DNA of 64,000 nucleotides from Streptomyces sp. LHD-70 (GTDB lineage Bacteria; Actinomycetota; Actinomycetes; Streptomycetales; Streptomycetaceae). Shown here piece after piece: positions 24,396 through 32,618 of the stretch; the first letter of the stretch is position 1, and every line of letters starts with the position of its first letter. The stretch lies in assembly GCF_031157275.1 (NCBI RefSeq), contig NZ_JAVIFW010000014.1:145165-209164 (forward strand). Reading direction: 5' to 3'. Both the position numbers and the translations under genes were made by a program. The notes below the pieces were generated by a model. That model saw only the letters and a list, made by a program, of their open reading frames with translations, was not told the DNA's origin and made no database searches.

Positions 24396-25421
24396 CTACA
24401 ACGGGCAGTCCGGGCGGGCCACCGACGGCGGATGGTGCACCGCGGCGCCCGGGCAGAGCACCTTCACCACCCGCCCGCCGTCCGGCGCCGCGAACGGCAC
24501 CACCAGCGGCTCGTGCCCGAAGCGCCGGTGCGCCTGCTCCACCCAGTCGGTGACCGGGCGGCGCGGTACGGCGAGCCCGCGCTGGACGTTCAGCCGCAGC
24601 AGGTCCAGATGCGGACCGCCCTCCCGCCAGCCGGCCAGCCGGGCCGCGTGCGCGCGCAGGAACGCCGCGCGCAGCGCCTGCCGCGGACCGGAGCCCGCCG
24701 CCACACCGAAACCCGCCGCGGCCCCGCCGCCCGCGTGGATCACGGACAGCACCACCGTGAACGGCAGCTGCAGCCAACAGAACGCCTCGACGCTCAGGCC
24801 GTGCGCGTCCGACACCGCCATGACCGACTCCGGGAGCAGCCGCCGCGGCGCCAGCCGCACCAGCCGCGGCCGGGGCCGCTGCCACCAGCGGACCGCGATG
24901 TCCGCCGCCAGAACGTCCGCGACGGTGGGGCCGACGAGGGAAGCGACAGACTCGATGGACGCGACACTGGACGGGCGGCCGCCGGGCCGGTTGTCGGGAG
25001 GGCCGCTGCCCGGCGCCTGGTACTCCGTCCCCGCCAGCCCGTGCGTATGCCGTGTGGCGTGAAGAGGCAGCGGCAGGGCGATCTCCGCCGGTACGCCGTA
25101 CGCGCGGCCGCTGCTCGCGCCGTACGCCCGCAGCGCCGGCCCCTCCCCGATATACGCCTCGGGGGCGAAGTCGCCCGCCCGCAGCGGCCGGTCGCCGGGA
25201 CCGGCCGCCTCGGGTCCGGGACCGTCCCCGGCCGCCCGGTGGAAGGTCTGCACGATCCTGAGCAGACCGGCCGCCGACGCCTCCGCCTCCACGGCCGTGA
25301 ACCCGCAGGCGATCGCCGTGATCCGGCGCCCGGCCGCGTGGTCCGTCAGCCGGGCACCGTGCACCGAACCGCAGACCAGTGACTTCTCCATCTGGCGCTC
25401 CATCTGCCGCGGACTGCTCAC
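24396..25421 (-). CDS. Degenerate YcaO-fold protein
   Basis: This 341-residue protein aligns by eye with the YcaO domain of the protein at 4140-6491. EAEASAAGLLRIVQTFHRA matches DAQVSALCEAVERHSGFFQ, and VADVLAADIAVRWWQRP matches VQGFLELVERDAVAQWWYN. GFGVAAGSGPRQALRAAFLRA matches GFGAHFDPRTALRRALTEL, and GGRVVKVLCPGA matches LPVVKVIVPGL. The ATP/Mg residues are gone: CEAVER is GLLRIV, ELVER is DVLAA, and the SNGxA loop is absent. It is therefore probably a non-catalytic scaffold or partner, or has a different function. It is the last gene of the four-SRPBCC operon; GTG 25421 follows AGGAGG. No RRE or E1 domain is present. Confidence 0.72.
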   Translation of the reverse strand: MSSPRQMERQMEKSLVCGSVHGARLTDHAAGRRITAIACGFTAVEAEASAAGLLRIVQTFHRAAGDGPGPEAAGPGDRPLRAGDFAPEAYIGEGPALRAYGASSGRAYGVPAEIALPLPLHATRHTHGLAGTEYQAPGSGPPDNRPGGRPSSVASIESVASLVGPTVADVLAADIAVRWWQRPRPRLVRLAPRRLLPESVMAVSDAHGLSVEAFCWLQLPFTVVLSVIHAGGGAAAGFGVAAGSGPRQALRAAFLRAHAARLAGWREGGPHLDLLRLNVQRGLAVPRRPVTDWVEQAHRRFGHEPLVVPFAAPDGGRVVKVLCPGAAVHHPPSVARPDCPL

Positions 25422-25464
25422 TGGGCCTCCTCTCGGTCCGTTCCGGTCATCTCGTTCCGCTCCG

Positions 25465-25875
25465 TCAGCCGGCGCCTTCCAGCAGTTCCTTGAGGCGCCG
25501 CAGTTCCTCGGCCATCGCCGTACGCTGCCCCTTCGCACGCTCCGGCGGAGCCCCCGCCGGCAACCGGACCGTGAAGTGGACGGCGGTGCCGGCATCCGTC
25601 CGCCGCAGGTCCAGCACGGCCTGCTCCTCACGGCCGTGGATCAGCGAGTTGATGGTGCAGGCTGCGGCGCCGTCGCCCGGAGGGACCGGCTCGGTCTCGA
25701 TCCAGGTCTCGATCGGCCCCATCGGCGTATCGACCGGGTAGCGGCGGCCGTCGGCCGACTCCCCGACGCTGCGGAAGAAGCCGGTCCAGGAGGGCAGGTT
25801 GGGGACCTCGCGTACGTAACCGCGGACAGCCTCCGGGGTGCGCGCGATGTCGATCTGTGCGGTGCAGGTGGTCAT
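25465..25875 (-). CDS. SRPBCC polyketide cyclase/aromatase (copy 1)
   Basis: This 136-residue single START/SRPBCC-fold protein is the most divergent of the four in the operon. It begins TCTAQIDIARTPEAVRGYVREVPNLPSWTGFF and ends with the amphipathic C-terminal helix RTAMAEELRRLKELLEG. It lacks the YDDGxxQEF block found in the other three. SRPBCC aromatase/cyclases bind the poly-beta-ketone in a cavity and guide regiospecific aldol ring closure and dehydration. Its ATG overlaps the preceding gene by 4 bp (ATGA), so translation is coupled. Confidence 0.82.
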   Translation of the reverse strand: MTTCTAQIDIARTPEAVRGYVREVPNLPSWTGFFRSVGESADGRRYPVDTPMGPIETWIETEPVPPGDGAAACTINSLIHGREEQAVLDLRRTDAGTAVHFTVRLPAGAPPERAKGQRTAMAEELRRLKELLEGAG

Positions 25876-26360
25876 GGCGTGCTCGCTTTCTCAAAGTGGT
25901 CGGCGAAGCAGTCGAGGATCTTGCCGAGGCGGGCCTCGAAGCGTTCCCGGTACGCCGCCGAGCGGGCCGCGTACGCCGCGTCGCTCTCCTCCGGCGTACG
26001 GATCAGGGCGTACTGCCGCGCCGCGGTGGCCCGGCAGCCGCGCCCGTCGGCGGTCTCGGCGAAGCGCCACTGCCCGAGGTGGACGGACATCCCCGGCGGG
26101 GGGTCCGGGCTGAAGAACGCGATGTCCTCACGGCTGTCCCTGAAGCGCAGCGTACGAACCTGTTCAAGGCGCCCGTCCCGCTCCACCTCCATTGCGAACT
26201 CCTGGTGCACGCCGTCGTCGTAGCGCACCTCGACCTCGCTGATGCGGTCCCAGATGCGGTACCAGCCGGTGATGTCCCAGAAGACCTCGGCCGCGCCCGG
26301 CGGCGAGGCCGCAAGCTGCCGGGCGACCTCGATGCGCTCGGTCGCGGCGGGCGCGGTCAC
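25872..26360 (-). CDS. SRPBCC polyketide cyclase/aromatase (copy 2)
   Basis: This 162-residue SRPBCC protein begins ERIEVARQLAASPPGAAEVFWDITGWYRIWDRI. It shares YDDGVHQEFAMEVERDGRLEQVRTLRF, then FFSPDPPPGMSVHLGQWRF, with copies 3 and 4. These blocks correspond to the central beta strands that line the aromatase pocket. It overlaps both neighbours by 4 bp. The three similar copies in a row suggest successive cyclisation steps on one long chain, or heteromeric complexes; the sequence does not decide. Confidence 0.85.
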   Translation of the reverse strand: MTAPAATERIEVARQLAASPPGAAEVFWDITGWYRIWDRISEVEVRYDDGVHQEFAMEVERDGRLEQVRTLRFRDSREDIAFFSPDPPPGMSVHLGQWRFAETADGRGCRATAARQYALIRTPEESDAAYAARSAAYRERFEARLGKILDCFADHFEKASTP

Positions 26361-26806
26361 GCCCGTGCTCCCTTCTCCTCCGCCGCCTTCCGGAAGAGAT
26401 CCAGATTGATCTTCAGAAAGCCGTGCAGCTTCTCGGCGAACGCCTCCTCGGCGCCGGCCGGCGTGTTCTCGTCAAGGAGCCGGAAGTCGCGCGCCGCGGT
26501 CACGGTCGTACGGCCGTCCCGCTCGGTGAAGGTCCACAGCCCGGTCATCCGGGACAGGCCCGGCGGCGGGGTGGTCTGGACAAGCTCCAGCTCGTACGGC
26601 GCGCGGCAGTACCGCACCCCGCGGACGGTCTCGTTGCCGCCGGGGCGCTCCACCGTCATGGAGAACTCCTGGTTGTACCCGTCCATGTAATGCACGTCGA
26701 CACCGACCACGTCCGGCAGTACGTCGCACCAGCCGTCCAGGTCCGCGTACACGCCGTACACCGTCTCGATGGGCGCGCCCACGGTCATCGTCTCGGAGAT
26801 CCGCAT
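26357..26806 (-). CDS. SRPBCC polyketide cyclase/aromatase (copy 3)
   Basis: This 149-residue SRPBCC protein begins RISETMTVGAPIETVYGVYADLDGWCDVLPDV. The shared block is YMDGYNQEFSMTVERPGG, then VRGVRYCRAPYELELVQTTPPPGLSRMTGLWTF. It ends with a long C-terminal helix (EEAFAEKLHGFLKINLDLFRKAAEE). Its GCC-rich 3' end overlaps copy 2 by 4 bp and its start lies 6 bp after copy 4, consistent with a tightly coupled operon. The role is inferred as aromatase/cyclase from fold and context. Confidence 0.86.
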   Translation of the reverse strand: MRISETMTVGAPIETVYGVYADLDGWCDVLPDVVGVDVHYMDGYNQEFSMTVERPGGNETVRGVRYCRAPYELELVQTTPPPGLSRMTGLWTFTERDGRTTVTAARDFRLLDENTPAGAEEAFAEKLHGFLKINLDLFRKAAEEKGARA

Positions 26807-26812
26807 GGCCGC

Positions 26813-27424
26813 TCAGCCTTCCTTCTTCGCGTCGCCGGAAGCGCCGGACGGCTTGCCGAGTACGGCCTGCCAGGACGCGAGCGCCAGCCGCGAGTGGCCG
26901 GCCAGCATCTCCTCGACCTGTACGGCGGTGGAACGGTCGGGCGTCGCCGGGTAGACCTCGGCGGCGATCTCCGGCTCGAGGTTCCACAGGTGGGTGACCT
27001 CGACGAGCGTGCGGTCCGCGCCCTCCGGGCCTTCCTGCGGGATAAAGCGCCAGATCCCCGCGTGGTGGCGCAGGAAGCGCGGTGGCTGCGGCTGGAAGAA
27101 CTCGATCTGGCGGTAACGGCAGTTACGTATCGAGCGCACCCGGAGCGGCGAGCCGTCGGTCTCCGAGGCGACCGTCATCCAGAACTCCTGGTACTGGCCG
27201 TCGTCGTAACTCACGTCGATCTGCTGGACGTGTGGGAGATGCACCGGCCACTCGGTCACCTTGAACAGCGCGTCGTACACGGTGTCCACCGGGCTGTCGA
27301 TGATCAGCGTCTCCAGGCAGCTGAAGTCGAAGCAGTCCGCGGTGTCCACGGTGCGGGCCGGCTCCGGACTGGCAACCGCGGCGCGGGCCTCGGGCCTGCT
27401 CCCGGTCATCGTGCTGGTCGTCAT
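26813..27424 (-). CDS. SRPBCC polyketide cyclase/aromatase (copy 4, first in operon)
   Basis: This 203-residue protein has an approximately 35-residue disordered N-terminal extension, then SRPBCC fold: FSCLETLIIDSPVDTVYDALFKVTEWPVHLPHV. It has the shared block YDDGQYQEFWMTVASETDG, then VRSIRNCRYRQIEFFQPQPPRFLRHHAGIWRF. It is the promoter-proximal gene of the aromatase/YcaO-like operon. The ATG at 27424 follows AGAGAGGACACG. Upstream, CGGACAGGTAC is repeated at 27443-27453 and 27477-27487, which could be an activator site. Confidence 0.85.
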   Translation of the reverse strand: MTTSTMTGSRPEARAAVASPEPARTVDTADCFDFSCLETLIIDSPVDTVYDALFKVTEWPVHLPHVQQIDVSYDDGQYQEFWMTVASETDGSPLRVRSIRNCRYRQIEFFQPQPPRFLRHHAGIWRFIPQEGPEGADRTLVEVTHLWNLEPEIAAEVYPATPDRSTAVQVEEMLAGHSRLALASWQAVLGKPSGASGDAKKEG

Positions 27425-27772
27425 GGGCGTGTCCTCTCTCGTCGGACAGGTACGTCGTGTACGTCGGGCGGTTCGCCGGACAGGTACATCGGCAGCCAGT
27501 GTTCTGGCGCCCGGCCCGCCCGCGACATCCCCAGATCTGTGCAAACACGCCGGTCGGGGCGGTGCGTACCTGCGTAGTGGGACGTGTGGCAGGGCGGATG
27601 ACGAGGTGACTCCCGCGATTCCCCGGCGGGACCCCTCTCGTGCCCCTCTCGGACCCCTGTGCGGCTCCACAGGGACAGCGGCGGCCCGGCCTAACGTGCT
27701 GAATGAGCCGGACCGCGCCGCGACGGCGCCGGTCACCGCACTGCCAACGGTCGATGCCAACAGGGGGCACGC
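27425..27772. promoter_or_regulatory. Divergent promoter region, aromatase operon / LuxR gene
   Basis: This 348-bp stretch holds no gene. It contains CGGACAGGTAC twice, 34 bp apart (27443 and 27477), and between them the short direct repeat TACGTCG at 27451 and 27460. These are candidate regulator sites for the minus-strand operon. The right part (27600-27770) should hold the promoter of the LuxR-type gene; I saw no clear -10/-35 pair. Confidence 0.35.
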
Positions 27773-29005
27773 ATGCCGGCACAGGCACCACTGCTCGTAC
27801 GGACACCACCACGCATATCGGCAACCGCAACCACGGCGGCCAGCGCCACCGCGGCACCGCGCCCATCACTCGGATCCGGAACCAGAACCGCACCGCACCC
27901 CGAGTTCCGCCCGCAGGAGATCAGGCCGCAGAGCAATCCCCTCGTACGGCAGCGGATCGCAGCCGACGGGCGGACCGTCCGCTGGACCGCCACCGGTGGC
28001 GAGGGCACGCCGCTGCTCGTCCTACCCGGCTGGACCAGCCATCTCACCGTCGACTGGACCAGCGGCCCGGTGGCCGCTTTCCACCACGCGCTCTCCGAAC
28101 GCTTCCGCCTCCTGCGGTACGACCCGCCAGGCATCGGCCTGTCGGCAGATTCGGACGCCGGAACCACTTCAGGCAGGACTTCACGCACCGGTCCGGATGC
28201 CGGTCCGCCCGACTTCTCCCTAGAACACCAGGTCGATCACGCCGAGGCGGTGATCGACGCCGCGGGCGGGGCTGCGGTGTCGGTCCTGGCCACCGGCTTC
28301 GCGGGCCCGGTCGCCCTCGCGCTGGCGGCGCGCCGGCCCGAACTCGTCCACAAACTCGTCCTGTTCGGGACCGCGGCCTCCTTCCTCGCGGACCCCGACC
28401 ACCCCGACGGGCTGGGCCCGTCCGTCCCGAAGGCGATCGAGGGGCTCGTACGGGCGGACTGGCGGCTGGGCTCGCGGGTGGTCGCCGAACTGCTGCTGCC
28501 GGGTGTGGCCCCTGAGGAAGTGCTCTGGTACAGCGAGTACCAGCGCATCTGCGCGACGGCCGGCGCCGCGGCGGCGATGCTGCGCGCCAACTGCGCGCTG
28601 GAGGCACGCGCTCTGCTCGCGGACGTAAGCGCTCCGCTGCTGGCGCTTCGCAAGCAGGACTCGTACCTGGTGACCGCCTCGGTGGTGCGCCGCCTGGTGA
28701 ACGCGGTAGCCGACGGGCGCTCGCGCACCTTGCCGGGCTCCTCCGCACTGCCCTACTTCGAGGGCCCGGCAGCCGTGGTCTCCGAGGTCGAAGCATTCCT
28801 GCGCCCCGAGCACGGCCGGCTCACCGCCCGCGAACTGACCGTACTGGCCCGGCTGCGCGAGGGCCTGTCCAACCGGGCGATCGCCCGCGAGCTGGGGATA
28901 TCCGAGCACACCACGGCCCGGCACCTGGCCAACGTGAACGTGAAGCTTGGCGTGAACAGCCGCGGCGCCGCCGTGGCCAGGGCGGTGGAGCTCTCCCTGC
29001 TGTGA
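27773..29005 (+). CDS. Alpha/beta-hydrolase-like sensor fused to LuxR HTH
   Basis: This 410-residue fusion protein begins with a disordered stretch (residues 1-60). An alpha/beta-hydrolase fold follows (VLPGWTSHLTVDW, LLRYDPPGIGLSAD), then a C-terminal LuxR HTH (LTARELTVLARLREGLSNRAIARELGISEHTTARHLANVNVKLGV). The nucleophile elbow reads LATGFAGPVAL where active hydrolases have GxSxG, so the catalytic Ser is missing. I infer a non-catalytic ligand-sensing domain controlling the HTH. GGGGGC precedes the ATG at 27773. It is divergent from the aromatase operon and just before the carboxyltransferase genes, so either could be its target. Confidence 0.85.
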   Translation: MPAQAPLLVRTPPRISATATTAASATAAPRPSLGSGTRTAPHPEFRPQEIRPQSNPLVRQRIAADGRTVRWTATGGEGTPLLVLPGWTSHLTVDWTSGPVAAFHHALSERFRLLRYDPPGIGLSADSDAGTTSGRTSRTGPDAGPPDFSLEHQVDHAEAVIDAAGGAAVSVLATGFAGPVALALAARRPELVHKLVLFGTAASFLADPDHPDGLGPSVPKAIEGLVRADWRLGSRVVAELLLPGVAPEEVLWYSEYQRICATAGAAAAMLRANCALEARALLADVSAPLLALRKQDSYLVTASVVRRLVNAVADGRSRTLPGSSALPYFEGPAAVVSEVEAFLRPEHGRLTARELTVLARLREGLSNRAIARELGISEHTTARHLANVNVKLGVNSRGAAVARAVELSLL

Positions 29006-29081
29006 CGTTCCGCCCGCTCCAGCGGGACTCCAGGAGGACTCCCCTGCGTCTCGACCACACTGACGGGCCGAGGAGGCCATC

Positions 29082-30773
29082 GTGACCCTTTCCGAACTTC
29101 GAGAACCGGTACTTCGAGATCCTGACCTTCGAGAACCGATCGTCATCACCACGGCCGGGCCTTCCGCGGACCTCGCGCCGCCGCTCCTGGTCCCGCCGCA
29201 CGTTCCGGACCCCCAGCCCGACCCCGACCTGCGTGTGCTGACCGACCGGCTGCATGCCCGCCGGGCGCAGGCGCTTGCCGGGCCCGGCGAGAAGGCCACC
29301 GAGGCGCAGCGGCGGCGCGGCAAGCTGACCGTGCGCGAGCGTCTTGATCTTCTCTTCGATGACGGGACGTACACCGAGGTGGAGACGATGCGCAGGCATC
29401 GCGCGACCGGTTTCGGGCTGGAGGCGAAGAAGCCGTACACCGACGGTGTGGTCACCGGCTGGGGCACGGTCCACGGCCGGACGGTCTTCGTGTACGCGCA
29501 CGACTTCCGGATCTTCGGCGGTGCGCTCGGCGAGGCGCACGCCGAGAAGATCCACAAGATCATGGACATGGCCGTTCAGGCAGGTGCGCCGCTGGTGTCG
29601 CTGAATGACGGCGCGGGGGCACGTATCCAGGAAGGCGTTTCGGCGCTGGCCGGTTACGGCGGGATCTTCGAGCGCAATACGAAGGCGAGCGGAGTAATCC
29701 CGCAGATCAGCGTGATGCTCGGGCCCTGCGCCGGCGGCGCCGCGTACAGCCCAGCCCTCACCGACTTCGTGTTCATGGTCCGCGACACTTCGCAGATGTT
29801 CATCACGGGCCCGGATGTGGTCCGCGCGGTGACCGGCGAGGAGATCTCCCACAACGGTCTCGGCGGCGCGGACGTGCACGCCGAGGTCTCCGGTGTGGCC
29901 CATTTCGCGTACGACGACGAGCAGAGTTGCCTCGAAGAGGTCCGTTACCTGCTGTCTCTCCTCCCCGCCAACAACCGGGAGCGGCCGCCGGCCGTCGCCG
30001 CCACCGACCCGGCCGAGCGGCGCTGCGAGGCGCTGCTGGACCTCGTACCGCTGGACGGCAACCGTCCGTACGACATGCGCAAGGTCATCGAGGAGATCGT
30101 CGACGACGGCGAGCACATGGAGGTGCACGAGGGCTGGGCCACCAGCGTGATCTGCACGCTGGCCAGGATCGACGGCCGGACGGTCGGCCTGATCGGCAAT
30201 CAGCCGCTCTCGCTCGCCGGTGTCCTGGACATCCATTCCTCCGAAAAGGCAGCCCGCTTCGTGCAGTTGTGCGATGCGTTCAACATCCCGATCGTGACGC
30301 TGGTCGACGTACCGGGTTTCCTCCCGGGCGTCGACCAGGAGCACGGCGGCATCATCCGGCACGGCGCGAAGCTGCTGTACGCGTACTGCAACGCGACCGT
30401 CCCACGGATCTCGGTGGTGCTGCGGAAGGCGTACGGCGGCGCGTACATCGTCATGGACTCGCGCTCCATCGGTACGGATCTCTCGCTCGCCTGGCCCGCC
30501 AACGAGATCGCGGTGATGGGCGCGGAGGGCGCGGCGAACGTCATCTTCCGCCGCCGGATCGCAGCGTCCCGCAACCCCGAGGTGACCCGGGAACGCCTGG
30601 TCAAAGAGTACAAGTCCGAGCTGATGCACCCGTATTACGCGGCCGAGCGCGGGCTGGTCGACGACGTGATCGACCCGGCCGACACCCGGCTGATGCTCGT
30701 ACGGGGCCTGGCCATGCTGCGTGCCAAGCAGCAGGTCCTGCCGTCGCGCAAACACGGAAATCCGCCGGTGTGA
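29082..30773 (+). CDS. Acyl-CoA carboxylase beta (carboxyltransferase) subunit
   Basis: This 563-residue protein has the paired crotonase-like halves of biotin-dependent carboxyltransferases. The acyl-CoA site is GGALGEAHAEKIHKIMDMA, then GAGARIQEG and GPCAGGAAYSPALTDF. The C-terminal biotin site is DVPGFLPGVDQEHGGIIRHGAKLLYAY, then KAYGGAYIVMDS. It should supply malonyl-CoA (or a branched unit) from acyl-CoA. The alpha subunit (biotin carboxylase/BCCP) is not in the window and is probably the host's. GTG 29082 follows GAGGAGG. The N-terminal 50 residues carry a small internal repeat (LREPVLRDPDLREPIV). It forms an operon with the epsilon subunit. Confidence 0.94.
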   Translation: MTLSELREPVLRDPDLREPIVITTAGPSADLAPPLLVPPHVPDPQPDPDLRVLTDRLHARRAQALAGPGEKATEAQRRRGKLTVRERLDLLFDDGTYTEVETMRRHRATGFGLEAKKPYTDGVVTGWGTVHGRTVFVYAHDFRIFGGALGEAHAEKIHKIMDMAVQAGAPLVSLNDGAGARIQEGVSALAGYGGIFERNTKASGVIPQISVMLGPCAGGAAYSPALTDFVFMVRDTSQMFITGPDVVRAVTGEEISHNGLGGADVHAEVSGVAHFAYDDEQSCLEEVRYLLSLLPANNRERPPAVAATDPAERRCEALLDLVPLDGNRPYDMRKVIEEIVDDGEHMEVHEGWATSVICTLARIDGRTVGLIGNQPLSLAGVLDIHSSEKAARFVQLCDAFNIPIVTLVDVPGFLPGVDQEHGGIIRHGAKLLYAYCNATVPRISVVLRKAYGGAYIVMDSRSIGTDLSLAWPANEIAVMGAEGAANVIFRRRIAASRNPEVTRERLVKEYKSELMHPYYAAERGLVDDVIDPADTRLMLVRGLAMLRAKQQVLPSRKHGNPPV

Positions 30774-30784
30774 GGGGCTGGGTG

Positions 30785-31024
30785 ATGTCTGCGACGGATG
30801 ACTTGGGCGTGGCGCGCGAGGCCGACTGGCAGGTGCTGCGCGGACGGCCCGACCGCGAGCAACTGGCCGCGCTGGCTGTGGTGTTCGCGGTGATGGCGGC
30901 CCGGTCCCGGGCGCCCGCAAAAGACGACGAGGAGGCCGAACGGGCCGACTGGAGCCGCGCGTTCGGCTTCCAGGCCGCGGGTTCCTGGCGCCAGGACAGA
31001 CCCGGTCCCGACCCGCACCCCTGA
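30785..31024 (+). CDS. Acyl-CoA carboxylase epsilon subunit
   Basis: This 79-residue protein resembles the small actinobacterial AccE/PccE subunits. It has WQVLRGRPDREQLAALAVVFAVMAAR in the N-terminal half and ends WSRAFGFQAAGSWRQ, with a disordered acidic linker between. The epsilon subunit stimulates the alpha/beta carboxylase complex. It starts 11 bp after the beta gene (ATG 30785, AGGGG upstream), which supports a two-gene operon. Its presence suggests the cluster brings its own carboxyltransferase/epsilon pair to raise extender-unit supply. Confidence 0.85.
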   Translation: MSATDDLGVAREADWQVLRGRPDREQLAALAVVFAVMAARSRAPAKDDEEAERADWSRAFGFQAAGSWRQDRPGPDPHP

Positions 31025-31097
31025 CGCTTGCCGATCACTTCTGACCAGCGCCGACTCTGAGGGCCCTTGACGGACCTCTCATGGAAAGAGCCCACTG

Positions 31098-32486
31098 ATG
31101 TCCCTTCACGAAGGACTGACCGACAACCCGACTGTGGCCCTGTCCGCCCGGTCCGACGAGGCGCCGTTCCCGCCGCCGCCGTATCCGGTGGCGCCGCCGG
31201 TCCGGCCGGTCTCGGCGGACGCGGTGCCCGCGGATTTCGTACCGCCCGCTGGGCATACAGGCGCGATCCCGCTGGCCGCTGTCGATATCGCCGACCGGTA
31301 CGCGACGGACCGGTACGCGACGGACCGGTACGAGCCCAACCCGTACGCGTCGAACGGCCACGTCCCGACAGGCGCCCCGGCAGCCAACGGCCACGGCCCG
31401 GCCCCGGACGCCGGCGGACCGCCCGGCGACGGAAAGGGCGGGGGCGGAAAGGGCGGCGGCGGGCGGCCGCCGGGCCCGCCGCCCGCTAAGCCGCTGCTCG
31501 CGCTGCTGCTCGTGCCGATCATCGCGGCGTTCGCGCTCTGGGCGTTCGCCTGGCCGGCCGTGCACGCTTCGCCGCACGGACTGCCGGTCGGCGTCGCGGG
31601 CAGTCCCGGCGCGATCACCCAGGTCGAGGCGCGCCTCGCCGGTACGAACGACGCCTTCGAGGTGCACCGGTACCTCGACGAGTCGGCCGCCCGGCAGGCC
31701 GTACAGGACCGCGAGGTCTACGGTGCGGTGGTCGCCGGACCGCGCGGCACCACGGTCTTCACCGCCCCCGCCGCATCACCGGTCGTGGCGAACCTCCTCG
31801 ACCAGACCTTCGGCGCCCACGCCCAGCCGTTGGCCGGGAAGGATTCGGCAGGCCAGGCCAATGGGGACAAGGCCGCGACCGGCCGGACCGTCCAGGTCGT
31901 CCCCCTCCCCACCGCCGACCCGCGCGGCGCCGGCCTGACCGCCGCCGTGCTCCCGCTCGTCCTGGCGGGCATCATCGCCGGTGTGCTGACCACCCTGTTC
32001 ACCCGCCCCGGCGCCATCCGTATCAGCGTACTGATCGGCGGTGCCGCGCTCGTCGGCCTGGTGGGCGTGGGCATCCTGCAGGGCTGGCTGGAGGTGCTGG
32101 ACGGTAACGCTGCGGCCAACGCCACCGTGCTCGGCCTGACCGTGCTCGCCATCTCCGGTACCCTCACCGGCCTCGCCTCGCTGATCGGCCCGGCCGGTAT
32201 CGGCATGACGGCCTTCCTGATGGCCTTCCTCGGCAACCCGTTCTCCGGGATCACCAGCGCGCCCGAGATGCTGCCTGAACCGGTCGGCACGATCGGCCAG
32301 TTGCTGCCACCGGGCGCGGGCGGCGCGCTGCTTCGCTCGACGGCGTACTTCGACGGCAACGCGGCCGGCGGCCATATCGCGGTGCTCGCCGCCTGGATCG
32401 TCATCGGCGGCGTCCTGCTGGCCCTGTCCACCGTACGGGCGAAGAAGAAGGCTGCGGCGATGGCGGCCGCCGCGGCGGCGACCTGA
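31098..32486 (+). CDS. YhgE/ABC-2-permease-like membrane protein
   Basis: This 462-residue protein has a Pro/Gly-rich cytoplasmic N-terminus (residues 1-130; includes RYATDRYATDRY repeats and a GGGGKGGGG stretch). A first membrane segment follows (LLALLLVPIIAAFALWAFAW), then an extracytoplasmic domain of about 120 residues. Five further membrane segments run from about residue 265. The layout matches YhgE/Pip and DUF3533-like permeases, some of which assist export or secretion. It is the last gene of the island before the tRNA array. A role in product export is possible but unproven. Confidence 0.7.
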   Translation: MSLHEGLTDNPTVALSARSDEAPFPPPPYPVAPPVRPVSADAVPADFVPPAGHTGAIPLAAVDIADRYATDRYATDRYEPNPYASNGHVPTGAPAANGHGPAPDAGGPPGDGKGGGGKGGGGRPPGPPPAKPLLALLLVPIIAAFALWAFAWPAVHASPHGLPVGVAGSPGAITQVEARLAGTNDAFEVHRYLDESAARQAVQDREVYGAVVAGPRGTTVFTAPAASPVVANLLDQTFGAHAQPLAGKDSAGQANGDKAATGRTVQVVPLPTADPRGAGLTAAVLPLVLAGIIAGVLTTLFTRPGAIRISVLIGGAALVGLVGVGILQGWLEVLDGNAAANATVLGLTVLAISGTLTGLASLIGPAGIGMTAFLMAFLGNPFSGITSAPEMLPEPVGTIGQLLPPGAGGALLRSTAYFDGNAAGGHIAVLAAWIVIGGVLLALSTVRAKKKAAAMAAAAAAT

Positions 32487-32561
32487 CCGCGCACCGCCTG
32501 ACGCCCTGCACTCACCCGCTCACACGCACTCAGATGAGCCCCGGACCGGGGGCGGGGCCCC

Positions 32562-32618
32562 GGTCCGGAGGTGGGGACCCGGTCCGGAGGTGGGGACCCG
32601 GTCCGGAGGTGGGGACCC
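32562..32618. repeat. Three 19-bp tandem repeats
   Basis: GGTCCGGAGGTGGGGACCC is repeated three times without interruption (32562, 32581, 32600). Each unit can form a small GGTCC/GGACC hairpin. It lies in the 333-bp gene-free stretch (32487-32819) between the island and the tRNA array; the rest of that stretch shows no gene. Confidence 0.9.
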
